NCBI GenBank assembly: GCA_003725745.1
Contig: RHDP01000002.1
Location: 55,032 to 119,031 of the forward strand
DNA from: Streptomyces sp. I6
Lineage (GTDB): Bacteria; Actinomycetota; Actinomycetes; Streptomycetales; Streptomycetaceae
Reading direction: 5' to 3'
Length of the DNA stretch: 64,000 nucleotides
This document shows positions 1 through 9,315 of the stretch, one piece after another. The translations under genes and the position numbers were made by a program. The first letter of the stretch is position 1. Each line of letters opens with the position of its first letter. A model generated the notes under the pieces. The model saw only the letters and a program-made list of their open reading frames with translations. It did not search any database and was not told the origin of the DNA.

Positions 1-1
1 C

Positions 2-310
2 CGCTGGTCCCTGGCACAGGCCCCGTCGTCCGGCGCGCCCGCACTGATCCGCTACGAGCACTTCGGCGACCTCGCCGCGCTGCTGCCGACGGACTCCCCC
101 TTCGCGCTCGTCGCCGCGGACGAGGCCGACTTCACCGTCCTGCCCGGGACCGGCCGGGACACGGTGACGGTCAGCGGCGTGGTCCGGCAGGGGGTGCTCC
201 ACCTGGACTGGTGGTGCCCGCCCGGCCGGCGGGGCCGGCTGCTTGCCGCCGCGGTACCCGAGCGGGTGGCACGCCGGCTGACGGCGGCCACGGACTCCGC
301 GGCGCCATGA
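2..310 (+). CDS. C-terminal fragment of a free-standing condensation-like protein (cut by window edge)
   Basis: An open frame of 102 codons runs in from the left edge and ends in TGA at 308-310. Its last third has the pattern typical of the C-terminal beta-strand and helix of NRPS condensation domains: a hydrophobic strand ending LHLDWW, then a basic loop and a helix VPERVARRLTAA. The stop overlaps the ATG of the next gene by the ATGA arrangement, which implies translational coupling with the racemase gene. The body with the HHxxxDG motif lies outside the window, so the condensation assignment rests on the tail only. It could be another acyltransferase of the same fold. Confidence 0.5.
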   Translation, partial: RWSLAQAPSSGAPALIRYEHFGDLAALLPTDSPFALVAADEADFTVLPGTGRDTVTVSGVVRQGVLHLDWWCPPGRRGRLLAAAVPERVARRLTAATDSAAP

Positions 311-1110
311 TGCCCCCGGGGCCGGAGCCGGAACCGGAGCCGGGGCCCGACCCCGGACCGGATCCGGACCGGATGCCCGCCGGGACCCTCGGTGTGCTCG
401 GTGGGATGGGGCCCGCCGCGACGGCCGAGTTCCTGCGGCTGCTCGCCGCCCGGGTGCCGGCGGCGGAGGACCAGCACCATCCCCGCATCGTCATGCTGTC
501 GGACCCGTCGGTCCCCGACCGGTCCACCGCACTGCTGGAGGGCGGTGACGCCCCGCTGCCCGCCATCCGGGAGGGACTGGCGACCCTGGCCCGCTGGGGC
601 GCCGACCTGCTGGCCGTGCCGTGCAACACCGCGCACGTGTACATCGACCGGATCCGGGCGGAGCTGCCGGTCCCCGTCGTCCACATCGTCGACGCCACGC
701 TGCGGGCGGCGATGGCGCTCAGCCCGGAGGGCGGCTGGCTGGCCGCCACCGCCGGTACCGTCGCCAGCGGCCTCTACCAGCGGCGGGCCGCGGAGCTGGG
801 CTACCGGCTGGCCGTCCCCGGCCCGGCGGTCCGGGCGCGGATCCACCACGCGGCCGTCCTGGTCAAGGCGGGCCGTACGGACGAGGGCGGGCGGCTGCTC
901 GCGTCGGCCGTCCGCCCGCTGTGGCGTGAGGAGCGCCTGCCGGTGCTGACCGCGTGCACGGAACTTCCGCTGGCCTACGACGCGTCCGGGCTGCCCGCGG
1001 CGGCGGCGGTCTCCAGCCTGGACGCCCTCGCGACGGCCTGCGTGGACGCCCTCTACGCCGCGCCCGCCCGGCCCTCCTCCCGCGCGGCCGGACTGACGGC
1101 GGCGGCGTAG
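307..1110 (+). CDS. Aspartate/glutamate racemase family protein
   Basis: The 267-aa product has the PLP-independent Asp/Glu racemase layout. A GGMGP loop lies near the N-terminus, the first catalytic cysteine is in VPCNTAH, and the second is in LTACTEL. Both cysteines are present, so two-base racemisation is feasible. Amino acids 3-21 are an unusual Pro/Glu/Asp-rich leader before the fold begins at PAGTLGVLGG. A second possible ATG is at 373. The chosen ATG at 307 overlaps the upstream stop (ATGA) and has no clear ribosome site, as expected for a coupled cistron. Family members interconvert L- and D-aspartate or glutamate. Next to a condensation gene it might supply a D-amino acid, but that is inference. 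Confidence 0.8.
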   Translation: MMPPGPEPEPEPGPDPGPDPDRMPAGTLGVLGGMGPAATAEFLRLLAARVPAAEDQHHPRIVMLSDPSVPDRSTALLEGGDAPLPAIREGLATLARWGADLLAVPCNTAHVYIDRIRAELPVPVVHIVDATLRAAMALSPEGGWLAATAGTVASGLYQRRAAELGYRLAVPGPAVRARIHHAAVLVKAGRTDEGGRLLASAVRPLWREERLPVLTACTELPLAYDASGLPAAAAVSSLDALATACVDALYAAPARPSSRAAGLTAAA

Positions 1111-1181
1111 CGGGCGGGCGGGGCCGAGAACGGTTCGCCCTCGCGCCGGTGGGCGTCGTCCCGGGTGGAGGAGGGAGGTTG

Positions 1182-2356
1182 TCAGCCGTCGATGCGGCTG
1201 GCCCGCTCTCGAAGGTCCTGGGCCCGGGGCAGGCTCTGGAAGCGGCACAACCGTACGCGCGTGTCTCGCAGAGCGGCCTGTACCTTCACCGGCTGGATGC
1301 CGTCGGCACACTCGACGAAGTCGCTCCAGGTGTCGAGGGCACCGTCCACGTCGCCTTGGCGGAGGCGAACGCCGCCGAGGTCGGCCAGGACGATGGCACG
1401 GGTGCGACGCCGGTCCACACCGTGGATCTCCAGAGCGAGGTGGAGGTGTTCCTCGGCGGCGTCGAGATCGCCGAGCCGGGAGAGGATCATCCCGGGCTCG
1501 TGGGCCCACCGGCCGGGCGAGTAGTGAGCCGCCCAGGACTCGCCGCCGGTCGCGGTCGGCTTGCCGATCGCCGTCTCGGACAGGCCCAGATGCCGGGTGG
1601 CCGTCCTGCGGTCGTCGTCCTGGGCGGCGGCGTTCGCGAGGGTGGCCTCGTAGTAGGCGACGGCGCGGCCGTCGCGTACGTGACCGCCGTACTCGACACA
1701 GGCTTCGCCGAGTTGCACGACCTCCGCCCGGAAACCCAGCTCGACACACTGCACTGCGTGTCCCCGCAAGGCAGTGGCGGACAACTCGGGATCCCCGGCC
1801 TCGGCGGCGAGACGGAAGGCATGCGCGTAGTAGCCCTGGGCGAGCCCCCGCAGATGTGGGGTGTCGCCCTCGTCCTGGGCCATCCATCCGGCCAGGTGGA
1901 CGAGCTGGGAGGCCGCGGCGTACAGCTCTCGCCGGTGGCTGCGGTGAACCGCCCGTTCAGCCAAGGGCCGACGTCTTCGGTGAGGTAGCGCACGGCCAGA
2001 TGGCGGGCGTGGCCCCCGCCGAGTTCGGAAGCGGAGTCGCCCAGAGCCTTGACCATCTGCTTGACGGCAGCCACTTCGCCCCTGCCTACGCGGACCGCTC
2101 CGGCTGGGGTACCGCGGGTGCGGCGGATGATGCTCTCGGGGTCGGGCAGACCAAGGGCCGCCAGGGCGTATCCGCTGGACGCGGTGATGAAGATCCGGCG
2201 GTCCACATCGCTCCTTCCCAGGGATAGGACTGATGCCACGGTATCCGTGAGGAGTCCACCCGGCCCGGTCTCGGGAAGGTTGATCGACTCCGGGTCCAGG
2301 TTGAGGACCTGGGCGGTGTACGGCCACCAGTGCTCCGGGCTCCGCTCGCCGGTCAT
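1182..2356 (-). pseudogene. Helix-turn-helix/TPR-type regulator remnant, HTH missing and frame-shifted
   Basis: The frame starting at 2356 reads through a VDRRIFITASSGYALAALGLP stretch (first part of the common Streptomyces VDRRTF-type linker) and then breaks near 1930. The next frame continues with tetratricopeptide-like helices (ELYAAASQLVHLAGWM, HAFRLAAEAGDPELSATALRG) to the stop at 1182. One inserted base near 1927-1936 restores a single protein of about 391 aa. These proteins normally start with a Cro/C1-type HTH of about 80 residues, and none is recognisable here or upstream. The gene is therefore either N-terminally truncated or belongs to a subgroup lacking the HTH. The break could be a sequencing deletion, but the missing HTH argues for real decay. 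It lies at the left flank of the tailoring genes. Confidence 0.55.
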
Positions 2357-2484
2357 CCAGCGGCGGGCGCGCTGGCGTTGTAAGCGGCGGGGATCACCAT
2401 GCCTGCACGCCTCTGATCCCGCTGACCGGCACGTTCAACTTGACCACCCAAGATGACGATCGCCGTGCGGAACAGCCGCGCCGG

Positions 2485-3828
2485 TCAGATGCGGACCGTG
2501 AGGCAGTCGGGGGTCTCCGGGCCGGTCCCGAGCGCGTAGGCGTTGTACGCGTCGAGGTGCCCCTGGGCCTCGGCGGTGGCCCGGGCGAGGCGGGCGTCCG
2601 GGTCGGCGCCCTCGGTCAGGATCTCCTCCATCGCGGCCATGAACACGATCTGCACCGCGTGGAACGCGCCCAGCACCGCACCGTGCGCCTCGGGCGGGCC
2701 GACGCGCAGTTCGAGCTGCTCGCTCGTGGCCCGGTGGTGCGGGTGTGCGTCGAACCAGCCCTCCTCCTCCAGCAGGGCGATACATCCGTACGTCGCCGGG
2801 GCGGAGCCGCTGGCCTTGTGCCAGGCGGCGGCCGCGCGGGGGCTGTTCAGGTACTGCATGAACGCCAGCGCGCCGTCCCGGGTCGCCTCGTCGAGGCCGT
2901 CTGCGAGCCACAGCGAGTCCCCGCCGATCCAGTTGCCGGCGCAGGGCAGGGCACCGTTGCGGGGCAGGACACCGACCTCGATGTCGAAGCCGGCGGCGGC
3001 CGCCGCCCGCACCATGTAGTTGGCGTCGAAGGACGAGCTCAGCCGCAGGGCCACCTCCTGGTCGGCGAAGGCCCTGAAGGTGCCGGCCCAGTCCTCCTGT
3101 ACGCCGGTGTGCAGGTAGTGCCCGGCCCGGTGCAGGCCGCGCCACCAGTCCACGTACGCCTTCACCGCGTCGGAGGCCAGGTCGACGCGGGTGGCCCGGC
3201 CGTGTCGCCCGTTGCCCGCGTCGGTGAGCAGGGCGCCCTGCTGGGCGACCGCATGCTGCAGGAACTTGCCGTCCACGGGCCAGGCGATGCCGTGCGGGGG
3301 GCCGTCGGCGAGGCGGGCGACGGCCTCGCACGCGGCCGTGGTCTCCTCCCAGGTCCGGGGTGCGGCGGCGACCCCGGCCCGGCGCAGCACGGTGGTGTTG
3401 GCGTACAGGAGCATGGTCGAGAGGGTCAGCGGCATCGTCGCGAAGTCGCCGTCGACGGTGTAGTACTCGCGTACGCCCGGCAGGAAGTCGTCGAGGACGA
3501 CCGCCTCGCCGAGGATCTCCGTACGTCCGGCGACGGCCTTCTCCACGGAGACGAAGAGCGGGCTGCCGTCCTGGGCACGGGCGTCGCGCGCCAGCTGCGA
3601 GGCTCCGGCGTAGTAGGTGGCGATCGCGGGGGCACGGCCCGCGGCCGCCGCCCGGGCGATCGCGTCGGGGAGCTCCTGGTAGGAGAAGCCGCGGAGGTTG
3701 ATCTGGTGGCCGGGGTGGGCCTTCTCGAACTCCCGGGCGCGTTCCCGGATCGGCTCCAGAAAGTCGGGGAACGGGAACTCGGACAGCCATGCCTCGATGA
3801 CGACGGCGTCGTCCGGGGCGGGATGCAT
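2485..3828 (-). CDS. Extracellular solute-binding-like protein without signal peptide
   Basis: The 447-aa product matches the type-1 solute-binding fold of ABC sugar importers (UgpB/MalE type). Examples are IEAWLSEFPFPDFLEPIRER at the N-terminus, FATMPLTLSTMLLYANTTVL in the middle, and NWIGGDSLWLADG followed by a helix of the type FMQYLNSPRAAAAW near the C-terminus. The ATG at 3828 has a GGAGG five bases upstream. There is no hydrophobic signal sequence or lipobox cysteine at the N-terminus, so the protein should stay in the cytoplasm, which is odd for this family. No permease or ATPase gene is nearby. It is the next gene after the molybdopterin oxidoreductase on the same strand, 43 bases away. 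The role is unknown; it could be a ligand-binding or sequestration protein. Confidence 0.75.
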   Translation of the reverse strand: MHPAPDDAVVIEAWLSEFPFPDFLEPIRERAREFEKAHPGHQINLRGFSYQELPDAIARAAAAGRAPAIATYYAGASQLARDARAQDGSPLFVSVEKAVAGRTEILGEAVVLDDFLPGVREYYTVDGDFATMPLTLSTMLLYANTTVLRRAGVAAAPRTWEETTAACEAVARLADGPPHGIAWPVDGKFLQHAVAQQGALLTDAGNGRHGRATRVDLASDAVKAYVDWWRGLHRAGHYLHTGVQEDWAGTFRAFADQEVALRLSSSFDANYMVRAAAAAGFDIEVGVLPRNGALPCAGNWIGGDSLWLADGLDEATRDGALAFMQYLNSPRAAAAWHKASGSAPATYGCIALLEEEGWFDAHPHHRATSEQLELRVGPPEAHGAVLGAFHAVQIVFMAAMEEILTEGADPDARLARATAEAQGHLDAYNAYALGTGPETPDCLTVRI

Positions 3829-3871
3829 GGGTCCTCCAGTCGGGGGATCGGAGCGGAGCACGGGAGCGGCC

Positions 3872-6104
3872 TCAGGCCGTGACGACCGGGAGCAGGACCC
3901 GCTGCGGGGCGGCGGTCTCGTCGGTGCCGGCTGGAGCCGGGCGGGGGCGACCGTGACCGGGGCACCGTTGAAGACGGCGTTGCCGGACAGCGCGTCGGTC
4001 ACGGAGTCGTCGGTGAGGGCGTTGGCGTTCACACCCGGGTGGAGCGAGGCGGTGCGCTGCGCCGACCCGGCGTGTCCCCAGCCGTGGGGCAGGCTGACGA
4101 CGCCCGGCATGATGCGGTCGTTGGGCTCGACGGGCACGACCAGGTCGCCGGTGGCGGAGACGACCCTCGCGTGGGTGTCCAGACCCAGCCGGGCCAGGTC
4201 GTCGGGGTGGATGTGCAGCGTGCACCGGTTGCTGCCGCCCATCAGCGACGGAACGTTGTGCAGCCAGCTGTTGTTGGAGCGGAGCTGGCGCCTGCCGATG
4301 AGGACCATCGGCGGGGCCGGGGCGGCGAGCCGTTCGCGCAGCCGGCCGATCTCCTCGCCCAGCTCGGCGGGGGCGAGCCGGACGAGCCCCGACTCCGTGC
4401 TGAGCACCTCGTTCAGCCGCGGCTCGAGCGGCCCGAGGTCGATCCCGTGGGGGTGCTTGCGCAGTTCGGCGAGGGAGAGCCCGTACGGGCCGAGGCGCAG
4501 CATCGCGTCGAGCATCAGCTCAGGACCGCTGTCGCCGTCGAGCAGGGCGCGGGCCTCGGCGGCCTCCATGCCCTCGAAGGGCGAGCCGGGGATCTGGACC
4601 CCGGCGCCGAGGAGCTCGCCGAGCACCATCTCGTCGACCGCGGCGGGGTCGGCGTCGGCGCCCTGGCCGGCGGCGATCAGGCAGAGCCGGGCCATGATCT
4701 CCGCCTCGGAGAGCTGCCCGGGTTCGAGCGGGAGGACCGGTGGCGAGAACCGGGTGTAGTTGCGCACGGTGACGGTGAGCAGCAGCAGGTCGTAGTGCGG
4801 CATCTGCATCATGCGCGGCGGCGGCAGGATGACGTGGGCGCGCCGGGTGGTCTCGTTCAGGTACGGGTCGACGCAGACCATGAAGTCCAGGCCGTCGAGG
4901 GCCCGTCCCAGGCGGGGGCCGTTGGGCGCGGACAGGACGAGGTTCCCGGCCACGCAGATCAGCGCCCTGACCTGCCCCTCGCCGGGGGTCTCCATCTCGT
5001 CGGCGAGGGTTGCGACGGGCAGTTCCCCGAGGGCCTCCGGCAGTCCCCGCACCCGGCTGTGCCAGCGGCCCGAGGTGAAGGGGCGCGGTCCCCACGGCAC
5101 TTCGAGGGTGGCGGGACGGGTGAACATGACGCCGCCGGGCCGGTCGAGGTTGCCGGTGAGGGTGTTGAGCACGTCCACCAGGTACTGGGTGAGGGTGCCG
5201 AAGTCGGCGGTGCTGGTGCCCATGCGGGTGTAGACGGCCGCGGTGGGCGCGGAGGCGAGTTCGCGCGCGAGCCGGACGATGGTCGCGGCGGGCACCCCGG
5301 TCGCGGCGGACACGGCGTCGGGGGTGAAGGGGCGGCGTGCGCCCGCAGTTCCCCAAGGCCTTCCGTCTCGACGCGTACGGTGGTGAGGTCCTCCGCGAAC
5401 AGCGTGTGGACCAGGGCGAACAGCAGCAGGGCGTCGGTGCCGGGCCGGACGAAGACGTGCTCGTCGGCGAGGTCGGCGGTGCGGGTGCGGCGCGGGTCGA
5501 CGACGACGATCCGGCCACCGCGCGCCCGGATCGCCTTCAGCCGGCCGGGGAAGTCGGGGGCGGCGCACAGCGAGCCGTGCGACTCGGCCGGGTTGGCGCC
5601 GATGATCAGCAGGTGGTCGGTGCGGTCCAGGTCGGGCACGGAGATCGCCATGGCGTTGCCGAACATGAGACCGCAGGAGACGTGCTTGGGCATCTGGTCG
5701 ATGGTGCCGGCGCTGTAGAGGTTGGTGGTGCCCAGGGACTGCGAGAGCGGGCCGCGGTAGAAGATGCCGCCCATGGTGTGGAAGGTCGGGTTGCCGAAGT
5801 AGGCGGCGACTGACTGGCGGCCGTGGTCCTCGACGACGCCGGCCAGGCCCTTCTCGACGGCTCGGAAGGCCTCGTCCCAGGTGGCCTCGCGCCACTGGTC
5901 GCCGGTGCGGATCATCGGCACGCGCAACCGGTCGGGATCCTCGTCGATGCGGCCCAGGCTGGCGCCCTTGGGGCAGACGTAGCCCTTGGAGAACGGGTCG
6001 TCCGCGTCGCCGCGGACGCCGGTGACACGGCCGTCGTCGTCGAGCTCGATCCGCAGTCCGCAGACGGCGTCGCAGACGGGGCAGGTGCGGTGCGCGGTTC
6101 TCAA
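3872..6104 (-). CDS. Molybdopterin oxidoreductase (formate dehydrogenase/nitrate reductase-like), two apparent frameshifts
   Basis: The frame-corrected product is about 744 aa. It begins with a 4Fe-4S motif CPVCDAVCGL and then GYVCPKG, followed by the bis-MGD-binding core (HLLIIGANPAESH, GGRIVVVDPRRT) and the C-terminal dinucleotide-binding lobe (VSLPHGWGH). The start is TTG at 6104, with GGAG five bases upstream. The reading frame breaks in a C-run at about 5328-5331 (family sequence resumes at FTPDAVSAATGVP) and again near 3928-3931, where the natural tail ends TAAPQRVLLPVVTA. One inserted base at each repairs it. Uncorrected, the frame runs on into the solute-binding gene, which is a false fusion. 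Such enzymes oxidise or reduce small substrates with Mo or W. One inside an enediyne cluster is unusual. Confidence 0.75.
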
Positions 6105-6419
6105 CGGGACTCCAGATCGTCGGGTGGCGGATCCGTCGCGGCCGGCTCGACGGACCGGGCGGTCCGACGATCGCACCGCCCCTTCGCGGGCCGCATCTTC
6201 CCGCGTGCGGTCCTGCCGCGGGCGGCCCTGCCCGCCGGACCCGCCGCCCGTTCGCGGGTGCCGTGTCGGCGCTGCGCAATCAAGGAGATGCCCGCGTCGG
6301 CGGGTGGGTGCGACGCTGCGAGCCATGGCCGTGGGCCAGGGTCGCAGCGCGGCGCGACATGGGCGGGTGCCCTGTGCCGCGGTGCGGCTTCATTCCAAGG
6401 CGAAGGAAACCGCGCAGCA
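6105..6419. other. Divergent intergenic region, no gene seen
   Basis: These 315 bases separate the minus-strand molybdoenzyme gene from the plus-strand monooxygenase gene. They should hold both promoters. I see no convincing open frame, terminator hairpin or palindrome here. A purine-rich ribosome site (GAAGGA) precedes the ATG at 6420. Confidence 0.4.
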
Positions 6420-7658
6420 ATGACCGTCACCGCGAGTGCTCCCGAACGGACCGCCGTCCCGGTACCGGAACCCGGACTGACCCCGGACGAGGTCGTGGCC
6501 CGGGCCGAGGAGCTCGCCCGCGGGCTGATCGGCCGTCAGGCCGAGACGGAGCAGCGCGGCTTCTACGCCGAGGACACCCATGAGGCGTTCCGCAGGGCGG
6601 GCCTGTACCGGATCCTCGTTCCGCGGCGCTACGGCGGTTACGAGTTCGGCGTCGAGACCTTCATGCGTGTGGTGGTCGCCCTTTCCCGGGGCTGCCCCTC
6701 GACGGGCTGGATGTACTGTCTGGGCGCCGCCCACGCACACGCGGTGGCCGCCCTGTTCGACGAGCGGGCGCAGGCGGAGATCTTCGCCTGCGGCGACTTC
6801 CTGTGCCCCGCGACGGTGGCTCCGAGCGGCACGGGCCGGCGCACGGCCGACGGGCGGTGGCTGGTCGAGGGCACCTGGCGCTACTGCTCCGGATCGCCGT
6901 ACGCCACGCACTTCCTGGGCCACACCCTGGTCGACGACGGGGACGGCGACGTACGCCCCCTGCTGTTCGTCGCGCCGCGCGAGACGTTCAGCCGGCTCGA
7001 CGACTGGGGCGCGCAGCTCGGTCTGCGGGGCAGCGGTTCGCACGGCCTCCGGATCGAGAACGCGCTGATCCCGGACCACTTCACCCTGGACACCCACCTC
7101 AGCCGGGTGAATGTCGCCGACGGCACCCCGGGGCGCGCCCTGCACGGCAACCCGATGTACGGGGGCGGTCCGCTGAGCTTCATGATCCTGGAGGACGCGG
7201 CGCTAGCGGTCGGCATGGCCAAGGGGGCTCTCGACGCGTACGAGGAGCTGATGAGGTCGCGGCAGACGATGTTCCCGCCCGTCGTCACCCGCTTCGAGGA
7301 TCCCGACTTCCAGTACTGGTACGGCGAGGCGGCCGGTCTGGTGCACTCCGCGGAGGCCGGTCTGCTGGGCGCTATCCGGATGTGGGACGAGGTCGCCGCT
7401 CTGGGGGACGTCACTCCCGAGCACGAGCTGCGGGTCGCCACGGTCTGCCGTGAGTCGGTGCGGATGAGCTGGCGCGCGGTCGAGAGGTATCTCTTCCCGA
7501 CTGCCGGTTCCAGTGCCGTCCGCAACGGCGAGCGCATGGAACGGATCTGGCGCGACATGTCCATGCAGCAGAGCCATGCCGGAATCGCCGTCTTCCTCTT
7601 CACCGCCGCCAACCGCGAACTCGCGCGCGCCCGCTTCGGTGCCGCGGGCGACCACTGA
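6420..7658 (+). CDS. Acyl-CoA-dehydrogenase-fold flavin monooxygenase (group D), first copy
   Basis: The 412-aa product has the HsaA/HpaB-like acyl-CoA dehydrogenase fold. An all-helical N-terminal part contains GLYRILVPRRYGGYEFG, a central beta-domain contains GTWRYCSGSPYATH, the LRGSGSHGLRIENALIP segment precedes the C-terminal helical domain, and the C-terminus is of the type SAVRNGERMERIWRDMSMQQSH. Members take reduced flavin from a separate reductase and hydroxylate aromatic or N-containing substrates; the reductase at 29158-29703 is a candidate partner. It heads a plus-strand run of five biosynthetic genes. The substrate is unknown. Confidence 0.75.
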   Translation: MTVTASAPERTAVPVPEPGLTPDEVVARAEELARGLIGRQAETEQRGFYAEDTHEAFRRAGLYRILVPRRYGGYEFGVETFMRVVVALSRGCPSTGWMYCLGAAHAHAVAALFDERAQAEIFACGDFLCPATVAPSGTGRRTADGRWLVEGTWRYCSGSPYATHFLGHTLVDDGDGDVRPLLFVAPRETFSRLDDWGAQLGLRGSGSHGLRIENALIPDHFTLDTHLSRVNVADGTPGRALHGNPMYGGGPLSFMILEDAALAVGMAKGALDAYEELMRSRQTMFPPVVTRFEDPDFQYWYGEAAGLVHSAEAGLLGAIRMWDEVAALGDVTPEHELRVATVCRESVRMSWRAVERYLFPTAGSSAVRNGERMERIWRDMSMQQSHAGIAVFLFTAANRELARARFGAAGDH

Positions 7659-7739
7659 GCTCCCCGGCCGCCCGCCCGGACGGGGCGGGGGCCGGGGGCA
7701 GCACACCAGGAGATGCGCCGCGGTGAGCCGGGGCGCGAC

Positions 7740-7762
7740 GATCGGCTCCTCTGGAGCCGATC
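7740..7762. promoter_or_regulatory. Hairpin/inverted repeat between monooxygenase and FAD oxidoreductase genes
   Basis: GATCGGCTCC at 7740-7749 pairs perfectly with GGAGCCGATC at 7753-7762 around a 3-base loop. It lies 60 bases upstream of the GTG at 7823. A second inverted repeat (AATTCC...GGAATT, about 7785-7808) follows just before the GAGGAGG ribosome site at 7811. It could be an attenuating hairpin or an operator; no T-tract follows, so a simple intrinsic terminator is less likely. Confidence 0.4.
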
Positions 7763-7822
7763 ACCTGATGGCAGACCAGACCAGAATTCCACCCCATACC
7801 GGGGAATTTCGAGGAGGTACCC

Positions 7823-9283
7823 GTGTCGGGCGACAAGACCGGTACTCGCGCGGTGGTACTCGGCGGAAGCATCGCCGGCCTGTTCGCGGCCAGAGTGCTC
7901 GCCGATGCCTATGACGACGTACTCATTGTGGACCGCGACGTCCTGGTCGGGGTGGAAGGGCCGCGCAAGCACTGCCCCCAGAGCCGGCACATCAACGGCC
8001 TGCTGGCCCGCGGCCAGCTCGCCATGGAGGAGATGTACCCGGGGATCACCGAGGAGATCTTCGCGGACGGCGTCCCCACCGGCGACCTCGCCGGCCATGT
8101 GCGCTGGTACTTCAACGGCCGGCGCCTGAAGCCGGAGGTCGCGGGCCTGACCTGCGTGGCCGCGAGCCGCCCCATGCTGGAGAAGCACATCCGCCGGCGC
8201 ACCGCGGCGCTGCCGGGGGTCTCCTTCCGTGAACAGCACGACATCCTGGGCCTGGTGACGACCTCGGACCGCGGCCGGGTCACCGGCGTCCGCGTCCAGA
8301 GCCTGCTCGGGGAGGCCGGCGAGGAGGTCATCGAGGCCGACCTCGTGGTCGACGCGACCGGCCGCGGCTCGCGCACCCCCGTATGGCTGGAGGAACTCGG
8401 CTACCCGCGGGTGGTCGAGGAGCGTAAGAAGATCGGCCTCGGCTACGTCACCCAGCACTACAAGCTGCTGGCGGACCCGTACGACGGCGATCTGTCGATC
8501 AACCCGGTGGCCTCGCCCGCGCTGCCCCGCGGCGCCATCTTCACCAAGACCGACGGCGGCCGGGTGGAGCTGACCACGTACGGCCTGCTCGGCGACCACC
8601 CGCCGACCGACCAGGAGGGCCTGTACGCCTGGGTGAAGTCGCTGGCGGTCCCGGACATCCACGACGCGCTGCAGCACGCCGTGCCGCTGGACGAACCGGT
8701 CGCCTTCCGCTTCCCGACGACGCTGCGCCGCCACTACGAGGACATGGACCGCTTCCCGCTGGGCCTGCTGGTCACCGGCGACGCCGTCACCACCTTCAAC
8801 CCGGTCTACGCCCAGGGCATGACGGCCGCCGCGCTCGGCGCCCTGACCCTGCGCGACCACCTGCACAGCGGCGCGACCCCGATCCCGGCGCAGTACTTCC
8901 GCGATCTCGCCCGCGATGTCATCGACCCGCCGTGGGAGATGACCAACGCCGTCGACCTCACCTTCCCCGGGGTCCAGGGCGAGCGCACCAAGCAGGTCAA
9001 GGCTGCGCAGACCTTCCTGAAGCTGGTGCAGACCGCGGCCGTCCACGACGGCAAGGTCACCGCCGCGTACATGCGGGGCGCCGGACTCGTCGACAAGCCC
9101 GACGCCATGATGCGCCCGGCGTTCCTCGCGCGTGTGCTGTGGAGCGTGGTGCGCGGCGCGGTCACGGACCGGCTCGGCGGCGGCGCGAAGGGCGCCACCG
9201 CCCACCGCCCGGTGGCGACGGCCCCGTCGGCGCCCCGGGCGTCCTCACCGTCCCGCGACGACGAACTCGTCTCGACGAACTGA
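7823..9283 (+). CDS. FAD-dependent monooxygenase/oxidoreductase (PHBH-fold)
   Basis: The 486-aa product opens with the FAD-binding motif VVLGGSIAGLFAARVLAD (GxSxxG form). It has an internal VDATGRGSRTPVWLEELGY segment and the GDAVTTFNPVYAQGMTAAA motif that binds the flavin ribityl chain. This is the pattern of single-component FAD monooxygenases and related dehydrogenases. The tryptophan motif WxWxIP of flavin-dependent halogenases is absent, so I do not call it the SgcC3-type chlorinase. The GTG at 7823 has a strong GAGGAGG site six bases upstream. It lies between the first group D monooxygenase and the adenylation gene and probably modifies the enediyne core or the aromatic amino acid arm. 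Confidence 0.75.
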   Translation: MSGDKTGTRAVVLGGSIAGLFAARVLADAYDDVLIVDRDVLVGVEGPRKHCPQSRHINGLLARGQLAMEEMYPGITEEIFADGVPTGDLAGHVRWYFNGRRLKPEVAGLTCVAASRPMLEKHIRRRTAALPGVSFREQHDILGLVTTSDRGRVTGVRVQSLLGEAGEEVIEADLVVDATGRGSRTPVWLEELGYPRVVEERKKIGLGYVTQHYKLLADPYDGDLSINPVASPALPRGAIFTKTDGGRVELTTYGLLGDHPPTDQEGLYAWVKSLAVPDIHDALQHAVPLDEPVAFRFPTTLRRHYEDMDRFPLGLLVTGDAVTTFNPVYAQGMTAAALGALTLRDHLHSGATPIPAQYFRDLARDVIDPPWEMTNAVDLTFPGVQGERTKQVKAAQTFLKLVQTAAVHDGKVTAAYMRGAGLVDKPDAMMRPAFLARVLWSVVRGAVTDRLGGGAKGATAHRPVATAPSAPRASSPSRDDELVSTN

Positions 9284-9315
9284 GCCGCACCCGGCCTGCG
9301 ACGAAGGGAGTGGGC

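Noticed and set aside
52-1887. Long minus-strand frame over the racemase
   Set aside because: It has Arg/Pro-rich low complexity and no family features, and it is a shadow of the racemase and regulator genes.
2485-6279. Apparent 1,264-residue fusion of molybdoenzyme and solute-binding protein
   Set aside because: The fusion arises only because a one-base deletion near 3930 removes the molybdoenzyme stop. The natural tail ends at 3872 and the binding protein has its own ATG and GGAGG site at 3828.
7823-9283. Flavin-dependent halogenase (SgcC3-type)
   Set aside because: It has an FAD fold but lacks the WxWxIP motif and the usual GGGPAGS halogenase start.
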